The notes under the pieces: model-generated | The model's database searches: none | Told to the model about the DNA's origin: nothing | What the model saw: the letters and a program-made list of their open reading frames with translations, nothing else | Source: an uncultured Lachnospiraceae bacterium | Lineage (GTDB): Bacteria > Bacillota > Clostridia > Lachnospirales > Lachnospiraceae | DNA: 64,000 bases | Reading direction: 5' to 3' | Assembly (NCBI GenBank): GCA_949155905.1 | Contig: CASCWU010000001.1 | Span: 1-64,000 of the forward strand | Program-made: the position numbers and the translations under genes | Shown: piece after piece, positions 33,732 to 42,078 of the stretch | Layout of the letters: each line of letters starts with the position of its first letter | How positions within the stretch are numbered: the first letter of the stretch is position 1

Positions 33732-33760
33732 TTGACAATACTGTATTTTTGTGGTATACT
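33732..33760 (+). promoter_or_regulatory. Consensus sigma-A promoter of the MATE gene
   Basis: TTGACA (33732-33737) and TATACT (33755-33760), 17 bases apart. Transcription should begin near 33767, leaving a leader of about 120 bases. Confidence 0.8.
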
Positions 33761-33778
33761 ATTTTTTTCAAAATCTGT

Positions 33779-33850
33779 GCGGAAAGTACGTAAAAGAGGC
33801 AGCCGTCCTATCGGAGTAGAACGGCTGCCTTTCTACACGGAAAGTACGCA
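33779..33850 (+). promoter_or_regulatory. Structured leader: hairpin flanked by direct repeats
   Basis: GGCAGCCGT (33798-33806) pairs perfectly with ACGGCTGCC (33821-33829), followed by TTTCT, a weak terminator. The 11-base sequence CGGAAAGTACG occurs on both sides, at 33780-33790 and 33838-33848. The layout suggests conditional termination or protein binding in front of the MATE pump. I do not recognise a known riboswitch. Confidence 0.5.
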
Positions 33851-33888
33851 TACAGACAAAAAGTATGTGTAAAGGAGCGTGTATCACA

Positions 33889-35247
33889 ATGAGTGAAAAA
33901 GCAAGAAAAAGTTCGATTGACATGACCCAGGGGAGTCCGTTCCGGCTTTTATTGTCGTTTACATTGCCTATGCTGTTAGGAAATATTTTTCAGCAGTTTT
34001 ACAGCATGGTGGATTCCATTGTAGTCGGAAGATTTGTAGGGGTAGATGCGTTTGCAGCAATCGGCGCCACGAGCTCGGTATTGTTTTTGATGATATCGGT
34101 TATTATTGGGTTTACCATAGGAATATCGGTTGTAACAGCACAGTTTTTCGGTGGAAAACAAGAGGAGATGCTAAAAAAGACAGCCGCTACGGCGACAGTG
34201 CTTTCGGTGCTGATGGCAGCGGTTTTAGGGGTGATTGGAATTGCTCTTTCCCGTCCGGTGCTGACTCTGTTACATACCCCGGAAAATATTATGAAGGATG
34301 CTGCTTTGTATCTGACCTTTAATTTTGCTACCTGCTTGGCGCCGATTTCTTATAATATGGCCTCTAATATGCTGCGCTCCTGCGGAGACAGTAAAACGCC
34401 GCTTTATGCGCTGATCATTTCCTCGTTGGTCAATATTGTGTTGGATTTGGCATTTGTCATTGTATTTAAAATGGGTGTTATGGGGGTAGCGCTGGCAACG
34501 GCGGTTGCCCAGGGGCTTTCTACGATATTTTGCATAATACGGATTTATCAGCATTTTCCGTATATGCGCTATTCCCGAAGGGAGCTTAGGATTTATAGAA
34601 CTATTGTAAAAAATGTTTTGAGGATTGGGATTCCTATGTCGATACAAAATATTTTTACTTCTTTTGGAATGATGGCAGTACAGGGGATTATCAATCCATT
34701 CGGTTCTTCTGTGGTAGCAGGCTATGCAGCCGCCAATAAGGTGGATCAGATAGGGATGCAGCCGATGATGGCGATTGGAAATGCGATGTCCACTTATGCC
34801 GGGCAAAATTTCGGCGCCGGGAAAACAGATCGGATTCAGGAGGGAGTAAAGAAAGCCTCTCTGCTTGGTTTTGTAGTGTGTGGTCTGATTGGTCTGCTGC
34901 TCATTGTGGCAGGACGTTTCGTGGTACAGCTAATGGTCTCAGATGCAGAGGCTGAGGTTATCCAGATAGCAAGCGAATATTTGAAAATCGTAGCCGCCTT
35001 TTATATACTGGGCAGTCTGGTTTATATTTATACCAATACGCTGCGTGGGATGGGAATCGTAGCAATCCCGATGGCTGCCAGCTTTTTGGAGCTGGGGGTT
35101 AAGGTTGCCGCTGCTTTTTGCCTGGCTCGTTTTTCAGGTTATCATGCGATCTGGTTTGCCTGGCCAATGGCCTGGGCAGCCTCTGCAGTGCTGCAAATTG
35201 GCTATTATTATGCAGGGGGATGGAAAAAGAAGCTATATACAAAATAA
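33889..35247 (+). CDS. MATE-family multidrug/metabolite efflux transporter
   Basis: ATG 33889 follows AAAGGAG; the frame is open upstream to 33865 without a site. The 452-residue polytopic protein has the twelve-helix MATE layout. Conserved stretches include PFRLLLSFTLPMLLGNIFQQFYSMVDSI-type helix 1 (split across residues about 17-45), RSCGDSKTPLYALI and NTLRGMG in equivalent positions of the two halves, and AYAAANKVDQI. It probably exports drugs or cationic metabolites using Na+ or H+. The substrate is unknown; the structured leader suggests ligand-dependent expression. Confidence 0.9.
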   Translation: MSEKARKSSIDMTQGSPFRLLLSFTLPMLLGNIFQQFYSMVDSIVVGRFVGVDAFAAIGATSSVLFLMISVIIGFTIGISVVTAQFFGGKQEEMLKKTAATATVLSVLMAAVLGVIGIALSRPVLTLLHTPENIMKDAALYLTFNFATCLAPISYNMASNMLRSCGDSKTPLYALIISSLVNIVLDLAFVIVFKMGVMGVALATAVAQGLSTIFCIIRIYQHFPYMRYSRRELRIYRTIVKNVLRIGIPMSIQNIFTSFGMMAVQGIINPFGSSVVAGYAAANKVDQIGMQPMMAIGNAMSTYAGQNFGAGKTDRIQEGVKKASLLGFVVCGLIGLLLIVAGRFVVQLMVSDAEAEVIQIASEYLKIVAAFYILGSLVYIYTNTLRGMGIVAIPMAASFLELGVKVAAAFCLARFSGYHAIWFAWPMAWAASAVLQIGYYYAGGWKKKLYTK

Positions 35248-35315
35248 AATCCGGCAAAGCCGGATTCTCCGCCTGCGGCGGGCTGTGGAAGCAGTGCTTT
35301 TCTGGCCCGCCGCAG
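35248..35315. terminator. Two strong hairpins between convergent genes
   Basis: AATCCGGC-AAA-GCCGGATT (35248-35266) is directly followed by an 11-base-pair stem CTGCGGCGGGC (35273-35283) with GCCCGCCGCAG (35305-35315). They separate the MATE gene from the minus-strand PepSY gene and can stop transcription from both sides. Confidence 0.65.
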
Positions 35316-35359
35316 TGCGATTCTTCAGAGAACCTTTTCTATGGTAAAATAATACTGTC

Positions 35360-36658
35360 TCAGTCGTCTAAGTCCTTTTCAAACTTTAGAATAGAACCAT
35401 CAAAAGCGTCAATTTCGTATTCGTATTCATATTTGCCGGATTCAAACTCTACCTCGTAAAAGGTCTGGCCGTCGTCATGCGCCAGCTCACATTTCAGCTT
35501 CCGGACTTTGCTTTTGGAAACACCAGCATGAGAAAGAGCGGCTGTCGTTGCCTTTGTCTCTCCGATGTAGGCATTGTCCTGTTTGGAAGGAGTTTTTTTG
35601 ATTTTTTCCTTTTCATGCTTGAGGATCGATCCATCTATCGAATCAATCTCATATTCGTATTCATAATTACCGTACGTAAAGTCGATTTCGTACTGAGAAT
35701 AGCCATCGTCATAATCCAGCTTGCAGCGATAGCCGGTAATATTTTTCTCTTTTACACCAGCATGAGAAAGAGCGGCTGCTTTTGCCTTTTCTTCTCCGAT
35801 ATAAGTACCGGCCTGATTGGAAACTGCATCGGTAATCATTTCTTTTTTGGATTTTAACACAGAGCCGTCCAGTGCGTCGATTTCATAATCATATTCGTAG
35901 CCTCTGCAGTCAAAATCAATTTCATAAACAGGATAGCCGTCATCATAATCCAGCTTACAGCGATAGTTCTGAACATTCTTAGCCGTCACACCGGCATGGG
36001 TAAAGGCGGCTGTCTGGGCTTTTTTCTTACCAATACGGGAGGTGTCTGCATCGGCTGAATGGGACGGAGAGACAGCCAGCTTTTCCTTTTTGGATTTTAG
36101 TACGGAACCGTCTAAGGCGTCGATCTCGTATTCATATTCGTAGCCCTTGCTGTCAAAGTCAATCTCATAGACAGCAGCGCCGTCATCATAATCTAATTTA
36201 CAACGGTAATGCTGGATATTTTTGACTTTGACGCCTGCATGATTGAGAGCAGCCGTTTTTGCGGCGGATTTTTTAATATAAGTACTGGATTGGCTGGAGG
36301 AAACCTTGGAGAGCTTTTCCTTTTCGGACTTTATGACAGAGCCGTCCATCGAATCAATCTCGTATTCATATTCGTAGCCCTTGCAGGTAAAGTCGATTTC
36401 ATAATGGGTATAACCATCGTCATAATCCAGCCGGCAGCGGTAATTGGTAACGTTTGCTTCTTTGACACCGGCATGGGAGAGAGCAGCAGCCTTTGCCTTC
36501 GCCTCTCCGATATAGGAAGCCTCTGCTGCCAGAACGTGCTGGCTCTGATAAAAATGTCCGCAGGTCATACTGGCGGCCAAAAGGAAGGCTGCGGCTGCGA
36601 TCCTGGCAGGCTTTCTTTTCCAGTACGGTAGTTGCTGTTTTATGGTTGTCGTCCTCAT
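35360..36658 (-). CDS. Secreted protein with five PepSY-like repeats
   Basis: The start at 36658 is chosen because AAAGGA lies 12 bases upstream; ATGs at 36670 and 36706 are alternatives. The 432-residue precursor has a basic N-terminus and a hydrophobic signal segment ending near VLAAEA. Five repeats of about 75-80 residues follow. Each reads roughly YIGE-x-KA-x-AAALSHAGV, a YRCKLDYDDG strand, YEIDF and finally YEYEIDALDGS. PepSY domains are thought to bind or inhibit peptidases or sense ligands in the envelope. A copy of the sigma-type motif at 36727-36757 precedes it, so it is the probable effector of the sigma/anti-sigma pair next door. Confidence 0.85.
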   Translation of the reverse strand: MRTTTIKQQLPYWKRKPARIAAAAFLLAASMTCGHFYQSQHVLAAEASYIGEAKAKAAALSHAGVKEANVTNYRCRLDYDDGYTHYEIDFTCKGYEYEYEIDSMDGSVIKSEKEKLSKVSSSQSSTYIKKSAAKTAALNHAGVKVKNIQHYRCKLDYDDGAAVYEIDFDSKGYEYEYEIDALDGSVLKSKKEKLAVSPSHSADADTSRIGKKKAQTAAFTHAGVTAKNVQNYRCKLDYDDGYPVYEIDFDCRGYEYDYEIDALDGSVLKSKKEMITDAVSNQAGTYIGEEKAKAAALSHAGVKEKNITGYRCKLDYDDGYSQYEIDFTYGNYEYEYEIDSIDGSILKHEKEKIKKTPSKQDNAYIGETKATTAALSHAGVSKSKVRKLKCELAHDDGQTFYEVEFESGKYEYEYEIDAFDGSILKFEKDLDD

Positions 36659-36726
36659 AAGAGTCACCATTCCTTTCTGTGTTAGATTTAAAAATGTAGA
36701 TTTCATCAGGAAATCTTATTCACTTA

Positions 36727-36757
36727 GTTAATCCAGGAAAACGGGATTTTATTGCAT
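36727..36757 (-). promoter_or_regulatory. Candidate ECF sigma promoter, copy 1 (five-PepSY gene)
   Basis: On the minus strand ATGCAATAAAATCCC is followed after eight bases by GGATTAAC. The identical bipartite sequence stands before the sigma gene (38677-38707). TGCAAT to GGATTA is 16 bases, fitting a -35/-10 pair. It lies about 70 bases upstream of the start codon. Confidence 0.7.
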
Positions 36758-36787
36758 GGATTTTAAAAAAATTTAGGAAAATTTGTT

Positions 36788-38074
36788 TTAGTCATCCCAG
36801 TCCTTTTCATATTTCAAAATAGAGCCATCATAGGCATCAATTTCATATTCATATTCATAGCCGCCGCTTTTAAATTCGATTTCATAATACGTATCACCGT
36901 CATCGTCATCCTGATCCAGCTCCCATTCCAGTTCCCGGATAGTATCTTCGGTTACGCCGGCATGGGAGAAAGCAGTAGCAAGCGCCTGTTCAGTTCCAAT
37001 GTAGCTTGTATTGTCGGAGGCAGAGCTTCCGGCAGGATAACCCTGCTTATCATCTGTATCCTGACGAGGGTCGTGATAGTCCCAGTTATCGTCTGCTTCC
37101 TGACTGAAGCTGATAATAGCTCCTGTCACAGCATCAACATCATAGTCATATTCGTAGCCCTGACAGTCAAACTCAATATCATATACCATAACGCTATGCT
37201 CATATTCGAGTTCTATTGAAAGATCAAGCAGATCGTATTGGCTTAGTCCGGCATGGGCAAGGACTGCCAACAGAGCGTTATTTTCTCCGATATAGGCTTT
37301 GTCGCTGGCCGTTCCGACAGAATTGATGTTGTCCAGGCTTAGCTGGGAGGACTTGGTCAAAAGGTTTAGCTCATTGATAGAAAGCGGAACCAGATCCTCA
37401 AAGCGATATAGGCTGTTGGCGGAGGTGATCTGTTGAATAAGCTGTGCTTTGCCTGCGGTAATACCATAGGTATCCGCCAGAGCCTGCAGTTCTTTGTCGA
37501 GAGAAAAGGTTTGGCTTAAAACAGCGCCGCTAAAAGTCTCTGTCTGCAAGAGCCCATCGATCTCCTTTGTCAGCTTTTCCTGGAGCTTGGCACCTTCTAT
37601 CGGATCGTTGTCGTCTACGCTTACTAGGATAGAGTTGGTAGTTTCATTCAGATAGCTCTTTCGGAGCATGGAGCCAATCAGGGCATTGATCGTAACATCC
37701 AGAGAGTTCCCGGTAAAGTCCATATCGCCGATGACATTTCGCGCCTCCTCATTTCGGGCTGTGACAGATAGCACTTTTTCCTTGGGATTGACCTTGATTT
37801 CGATGCTCGGATTGACGTCCAGCGATATCGTGGCTGCCACGGCCTGTCCGGTCTGAAGCTGCTGCCCAAGGGTAATGCCAAGGACAAACAGGATCAGGGA
37901 GGCTGCTATAAAAGAGAACCGCTTTACCCATCGTCGGTTTGCGGGCTGCTTTTGCGGCAGGAGGATAACCCCGCCCTCCTGCTGGTGGCAATCGGAGAGT
38001 ATGGAATCCAGAACATCTGGGGTGGCGTGAGCAAAGGCTCGCCGTATAGTCTGGTTGATTTCTTTTTCCTTCAT
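36788..38074 (-). CDS. RsgI-like anti-sigma factor with two PepSY domains
   Basis: The 428-residue single-pass membrane protein has a cytoplasmic N-terminus (residues 1-50) that would hold the sigma factor and one transmembrane helix (about 51-70). The RsgI-type extracellular domain follows, starting TISLDVNPSIEIKVN, and then two PepSY repeats (about 265-320 and 355-428). The first reads YIGENNALLAVLAHAG and the second YIGTEQALATAFSHAG. Its start overlaps the end of the sigma gene by four bases (ATGA). RsgI normally controls SigI; here the partner is an ECF-type sigma factor. The PepSY domains probably sense an envelope or extracellular signal. Confidence 0.85.
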   Translation of the reverse strand: MKEKEINQTIRRAFAHATPDVLDSILSDCHQQEGGVILLPQKQPANRRWVKRFSFIAASLILFVLGITLGQQLQTGQAVAATISLDVNPSIEIKVNPKEKVLSVTARNEEARNVIGDMDFTGNSLDVTINALIGSMLRKSYLNETTNSILVSVDDNDPIEGAKLQEKLTKEIDGLLQTETFSGAVLSQTFSLDKELQALADTYGITAGKAQLIQQITSANSLYRFEDLVPLSINELNLLTKSSQLSLDNINSVGTASDKAYIGENNALLAVLAHAGLSQYDLLDLSIELEYEHSVMVYDIEFDCQGYEYDYDVDAVTGAIISFSQEADDNWDYHDPRQDTDDKQGYPAGSSASDNTSYIGTEQALATAFSHAGVTEDTIRELEWELDQDDDDGDTYYEIEFKSGGYEYEYEIDAYDGSILKYEKDWDD

Positions 38075-38652
38075 ACGATACCTTCCTCTCTAAGATAACT
38101 CTGCAGCTTTTTGATAGCACGGTTGTATTTGGAAAGAATGGTAGACAGAGGCAGGGACAAAAAGGAAGCAATTTCCCGGTGCCGGAAGCCGGAAACGGCA
38201 TGTAGGATGACAATCTGTTGCTCCTCGCTGCTTAAACGGGAGAGACAATTCTGAAGTAACAGACGTTCCTCTGTTCCCAGCTGTTCAGGAGCCGGCAGGG
38301 AATACATCCATTCCTCTTCCGGCAGATCGGCAGAATGCTTTTGCTCCCGCAGCTTCTTCCGGCACAGGTTTTTGGCAATCGTTAGAATCCATGCCAAAGG
38401 CTTCCCTAAGGACTGATAAGCATCCGCTGCCAGAAAAATCTGGACATAACAATCATGCAGCACATCCTCGGCATCCTCTGCGTTCTTTAAAATCGAAAGG
38501 GAAAAGCTGTATACAGAGGCCTTTGTCTGACGATAGAGCTCTGCCAGAGCCTCCTGATTGCCGGCGGCGATTTCCGTCAGGTAATGATCCAATAAATCAG
38601 GATCGGGAACGGGAGGTGCTGGCACCGTTGCGGCCAAAAAGAATAGTAACAT
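38071..38652 (-). CDS. ECF-type RNA polymerase sigma factor
   Basis: The 193-residue protein has a sigma-2 region (ALAELYRQTKASVYSFSLSIL and AEDVLHDCYVQIF, about residues 38-72) and a sigma-4 region (LSSEEQQIVILHAVSG and HREIASFLSLPLSTILSKYNRAIKK written here in two parts, about 140-185). AAAGGGG lies 11 bases before the ATG. It is coupled to the anti-sigma gene by a four-base overlap. Its own upstream region carries the bipartite motif also found before the five-PepSY gene, so it very likely drives its own transcription. Confidence 0.9.
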   Translation of the reverse strand: MLLFFLAATVPAPPVPDPDLLDHYLTEIAAGNQEALAELYRQTKASVYSFSLSILKNAEDAEDVLHDCYVQIFLAADAYQSLGKPLAWILTIAKNLCRKKLREQKHSADLPEEEWMYSLPAPEQLGTEERLLLQNCLSRLSSEEQQIVILHAVSGFRHREIASFLSLPLSTILSKYNRAIKKLQSYLREEGIV

Positions 38653-38676
38653 AAATGGTCTGCCCCTTTCTATTCT

Positions 38677-38707
38677 GTTAATCCTCTAAGGGGGGATTTT
38701 ATTGCAT
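38677..38707 (-). promoter_or_regulatory. Candidate ECF sigma promoter, copy 2 (sigma gene)
   Basis: Minus strand: ATGCAATAAAATCCC, eight bases, GGATTAAC, ending 25 bases before the sigma start codon. All 23 fixed positions agree with copy 1, while the eight spacer bases differ, as expected for a true promoter. Confidence 0.72.
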
Positions 38708-38732
38708 AGGAATAAAAAATTTTCTAAATTGG

Positions 38733-39518
38733 TTAAACAATATCCTTTTTACTATATCGGAAAAAGGCCACAAAAATTCCAGTGGCAGCGAGTAAAATAC
38801 CTACTGCCAGATAAGCTCCGTTTAAGGAGCCGTCCGCGATGATATTGGTTCCCTCCGCATAGCCAAAAGGGGTGAGATATTTCAGACAGGCAGCTTCCTC
38901 GGTTAGATTGGCAATCAAATTTAAAATATAAAAGATACCGGCAACGCCTAAGCCAAGTCCCATGCTCCCACGATGCAAAAAGGCCGAGAGGCCAAAGCAA
39001 ATGGCGGCTGTTTCGAGCTGCAGGATAAAATAGGCCAGGAATAAAAGAAGCATCGTAGAGACGTCCGGCGTTTCTCCAATCAGGATGATAGACAGCGCTG
39101 TTATCATAATGACAAAACCATTTAAAAGAAAGAGTTGTGTGCCGATAGCGGCCAATTTTTCAGCTAAAACCCGAAGCCTGCCAACGGGGTGTGTGAGCAA
39201 AAATTCGGCAGTATGCTCCTTTTCTTCCTTTGCCAAAGCGGATATCCCAATCAGAGCAGCGTATAGGGCGCCCCCTAATCCTAATACGTTGCCGCATTCT
39301 ACACCGAAAAATCCGATGAATTCTCCAAAATTGATCTGATCCATACCAAATGCTTGAGAAAAGCTGCCCATCTGAGAAAAGGTATCACTGATTTCTTCCA
39401 TTTGGACGGACATCTCTGGATAAATAAAAATGCAGACAGCCAAAAGAAATGCAATAGCTGCTGTCCAGATAAGAAGGGAGAGCCGTCCGGTCCTCAATTC
39501 ATGCTTCCATATTGTCAT
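38733..39518 (-). CDS. ABC-2 type transporter permease
   Basis: The 261-residue membrane protein has six hydrophobic helices: an N-terminal helix LLIWTAAIAFLLAVCIFIYP, GALYAALIGISALAKEE and four others. The cytoplasmic motif KEEKEHTAEFLLTHPVGR matches ABC-2 permeases of the NatB/YhaP kind. It is encoded 41 bases after its ATPase. The gene ends just before the sigma promoter, and the exporter may be part of the same envelope response. Confidence 0.85.
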   Translation of the reverse strand: MTIWKHELRTGRLSLLIWTAAIAFLLAVCIFIYPEMSVQMEEISDTFSQMGSFSQAFGMDQINFGEFIGFFGVECGNVLGLGGALYAALIGISALAKEEKEHTAEFLLTHPVGRLRVLAEKLAAIGTQLFLLNGFVIMITALSIILIGETPDVSTMLLLFLAYFILQLETAAICFGLSAFLHRGSMGLGLGVAGIFYILNLIANLTEEAACLKYLTPFGYAEGTNIIADGSLNGAYLAVGILLAATGIFVAFFRYSKKDIV

Positions 39519-39559
39519 AGCTGTAACCTCCTAACGAGTGGTGTTTCAGAAAAACAGAT

Positions 39560-40459
39560 CTATTCGTTTCCATAATAATGAAGGAAGATTTCTTCCAGAT
39601 CCGGCTCTGTGATAGTCAAATCAGTAAGCGGCAGAGCAGCCAGGGCAGAGAGCAGAGCCTTTGGATCGCCGCTGTAAAGAAAGCTGACAGAGTTGGCTTC
39701 GGAAGTCTCTTGAACGGGGTATTTTTCAAGCTTTATCCCCTCTAACGCAGGCGCCTTGGAAACACCATAGAGTGTGACACGCCTGGCGTCGGTATGACCA
39801 AGCTGCTCTACGCTGTCTGTTACGAGCAGACGTCCCTCCCGGATAATAGCCGCATGCCTGCAATAACGCTGTACTTCGGACAATACGTGGGAGGAAAGGA
39901 AAACCGTAGCGCCCTCCTGATTTCGTTCTTTTAAAATCGTATAAAATTCCCGCTGCATCAGCGGATCTAGGCCGCTCGTTGGTTCGTCCAGGATATACAG
40001 ACGGGGACGGTGCTGCAGGGCGCAGACAATTCCGGCCTTTTTTCTGTTTCCTAAAGAAAGCTCGTCAATCCGGCGGGAGGGATCAAGCTCTAACCGTTCA
40101 CAAAGCCGCCTGGCCTCATCGCTGCAATCCTGCTTGCGCAGATCCGCGGAAAGGCGCAAAATATCCCGAACCCGGAGCCCGGAATAAAAATTGACCTCCG
40201 AGGGCAGATAGCCGATGTCTGAAAGGATGTCCTGTTTTCGGGAGAGGACGTTTTTCCCGAACAGCTCTGCCAGACCGCCGGAGGGAGCAATGAGTCCTAA
40301 AAGGATTCGGATAGTCGTACTCTTCCCTGCGCCGTTCGGCCCGATAAAGCCGAAGAAATCGCCCTCTGGTACCGTTAGGGTGACGTCCAGGATACCGCGG
40401 CTTTTTTGACGGCGAGAGCCGTAATATTTGGTCAGATTTGTGGTAGAAATCGCATTCAT
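39560..40459 (-). CDS. ABC transporter ATP-binding protein
   Basis: The 299-residue exporter ATPase has Walker A GPNGAGKS (about residues 40-47), the signature LSLGNRKKAGI (about 137), and Walker B LYILDEPTSGLD (about 155-166), then SSHVLSE. A C-terminal domain of about 80 residues follows, as in CcmA/NatA-type exporters. Upstream on the minus strand a TATAAT with TTTCCA at 17 bases gives a weak promoter. The permease is the next gene. Confidence 0.9.
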   Translation of the reverse strand: MNAISTTNLTKYYGSRRQKSRGILDVTLTVPEGDFFGFIGPNGAGKSTTIRILLGLIAPSGGLAELFGKNVLSRKQDILSDIGYLPSEVNFYSGLRVRDILRLSADLRKQDCSDEARRLCERLELDPSRRIDELSLGNRKKAGIVCALQHRPRLYILDEPTSGLDPLMQREFYTILKERNQEGATVFLSSHVLSEVQRYCRHAAIIREGRLLVTDSVEQLGHTDARRVTLYGVSKAPALEGIKLEKYPVQETSEANSVSFLYSGDPKALLSALAALPLTDLTITEPDLEEIFLHYYGNE

Positions 40460-40543
40460 AAAAGATCCTCCCTTCGTTTTGTGGCTTTATTATACTTCGG
40501 TTAGCCGTTTTTGGAAAGAGGGAGATAGGAGAAAAATTAACTA

Positions 40544-40572
40544 TTGTTGCCTTTTTTGATTTATGCTATAAT
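40544..40572 (+). promoter_or_regulatory. Sigma-A promoter of the tldD gene set
   Basis: TTGTTG (40544-40549) and TATAAT (40567-40572), 17 bases apart, 57 bases before the TldD start codon. Confidence 0.65.
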
Positions 40573-40628
40573 ATTGACACAAAAAGATACTATGACAGGC
40601 CGTTTGAACGGCAGAATGCGAGGATAAG

Positions 40629-42059
40629 ATGAAGGTAAAGGCAAGTGAGTATTTAAGAACAATAAAGCCGGTACTGGTACAGCTAAGAGATCGGCTGTTA
40701 GAAAGCTATCCGTATGTGTCGATTTTGGCTTCGGATTCGACAGGAAAAAATTATTCGGTGTCAAAAACCAGCACGTCGGTGAGGATGGACAGTACGCTTT
40801 GCGGACGCGGCTTTGTAGTAAAGGTCTATGACGGAAGCAGCTATGCAGAATATTCGTTTAACGAAATTGGAGAGGACTTATTGGAGGAGATTGAAAAGAA
40901 GATCCAGGAGTCGCTGCGTTCTCTTTCAGAGGAATTGCCGGAAGGAGTAAAAAGGAGCTGCTATGCGATGCTTTCCGAGGAAGAGGTCGTTTTTTCGGAC
41001 AGCACGGAATATGAGCTTGATCCGCAGGAATATGGAGATGAAGCGATTTTAAAGGAATTGACAGAGGCCAGCCTTGAGGCCAGAGCCTTCAGTGAAAAAA
41101 TCATAGACTGCCAGACGTATGCCAGCTTCCAGAAATACAGCAAGCTCTTTTTATCCAAAAACCGTGATATGGAGCAAACGGTTCTCTGGATGACCTGCGG
41201 TATTGCGGCGATGGCCTCGAGAGGAGAGGAAATCAAGGACTGTTACCGGGGCTTTTCCAATCTGGGAGGCGCAGAGGTGCTGACGCGTTTAAAGGCAAAT
41301 GTGGCCGAGGTGGCCGGGGTGGCCATAGAGCTGCTGGAGAGCGAGCCGATAACGCCTGGAGAGTATGATTGTATCTGTACGCCGGAGGTGACGGGAATGA
41401 TTGTGCATGAGGCATTCGGCCATGGTGTGGAAATGGATATGTTTGTAAAGAAGCGCGCACAGGCCGAGCAATTTGTCGGAAAGCAGGTTGCCTCCGAGCT
41501 GGTGACAATGCACGATGGGGCTGCAGCCGGAAAGGAGGTCGCTTCCTATTTCTTTGACGACGAGGGGGTATTGGCAAAGGATACGATTGTGATTGACCAT
41601 GGCATCCTCAAGGCAGGCATCAGCGACGCACAGTCCGCTATGTATCTGGGAACCGTACCAACCGGCAACGGGCGGAGAGAGAGCTACCGGAGAAAGGCAT
41701 ATACGAGAATGACGAATACCTTTTTCGAGGGAGGGAAGGATTCCCTTTCGGACATGATTGCTTCGATTCAGAACGGATTTTTGCTGGAACAGGCAGAGAG
41801 CGGAATGGAAGATCCGAAGAACTGGGGAATCCAGTGTATGGTCGCTATCGCCAGGGAAATCAAGGACGGAAAATTGACCGGAAAGCTTTATTCCCCGATT
41901 GTCCTGACCGGCTATGTACCGGATTTGCTCCAATCGATCAGTATGGTATCCGGGGAGGTCGAGCTTGGCGGCGGAGGCTTCTGCGGAAAGGGCTATAAGG
42001 AATGGGTAAAGGTGTCTGACGGAGGCCCTTATATAAAGGCAAGGATCCGTCTGGGATAA
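40629..42059 (+). CDS. tldD: TldD/PmbA-family metallopeptidase, TldD-like subunit
   Basis: The 476-residue protein carries the metal-binding motif HEAFGH (about residues 260-265), followed by the conserved C-terminal barrel (PTGNGRRESYRRKAYTRMTNT, written here in part, and GGGGFCGKGYKEW). TldD and TldE form a heterodimer that degrades or trims peptides, known from microcin B17 maturation and CcdA removal. The TldE-like subunit is the next gene, 19 bases away. The natural substrate in Clostridia is unknown. Confidence 0.9.
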   Translation: MKVKASEYLRTIKPVLVQLRDRLLESYPYVSILASDSTGKNYSVSKTSTSVRMDSTLCGRGFVVKVYDGSSYAEYSFNEIGEDLLEEIEKKIQESLRSLSEELPEGVKRSCYAMLSEEEVVFSDSTEYELDPQEYGDEAILKELTEASLEARAFSEKIIDCQTYASFQKYSKLFLSKNRDMEQTVLWMTCGIAAMASRGEEIKDCYRGFSNLGGAEVLTRLKANVAEVAGVAIELLESEPITPGEYDCICTPEVTGMIVHEAFGHGVEMDMFVKKRAQAEQFVGKQVASELVTMHDGAAAGKEVASYFFDDEGVLAKDTIVIDHGILKAGISDAQSAMYLGTVPTGNGRRESYRRKAYTRMTNTFFEGGKDSLSDMIASIQNGFLLEQAESGMEDPKNWGIQCMVAIAREIKDGKLTGKLYSPIVLTGYVPDLLQSISMVSGEVELGGGGFCGKGYKEWVKVSDGGPYIKARIRLG

Positions 42060-42078
42060 ACGGATAAAGGAGGAAGCT

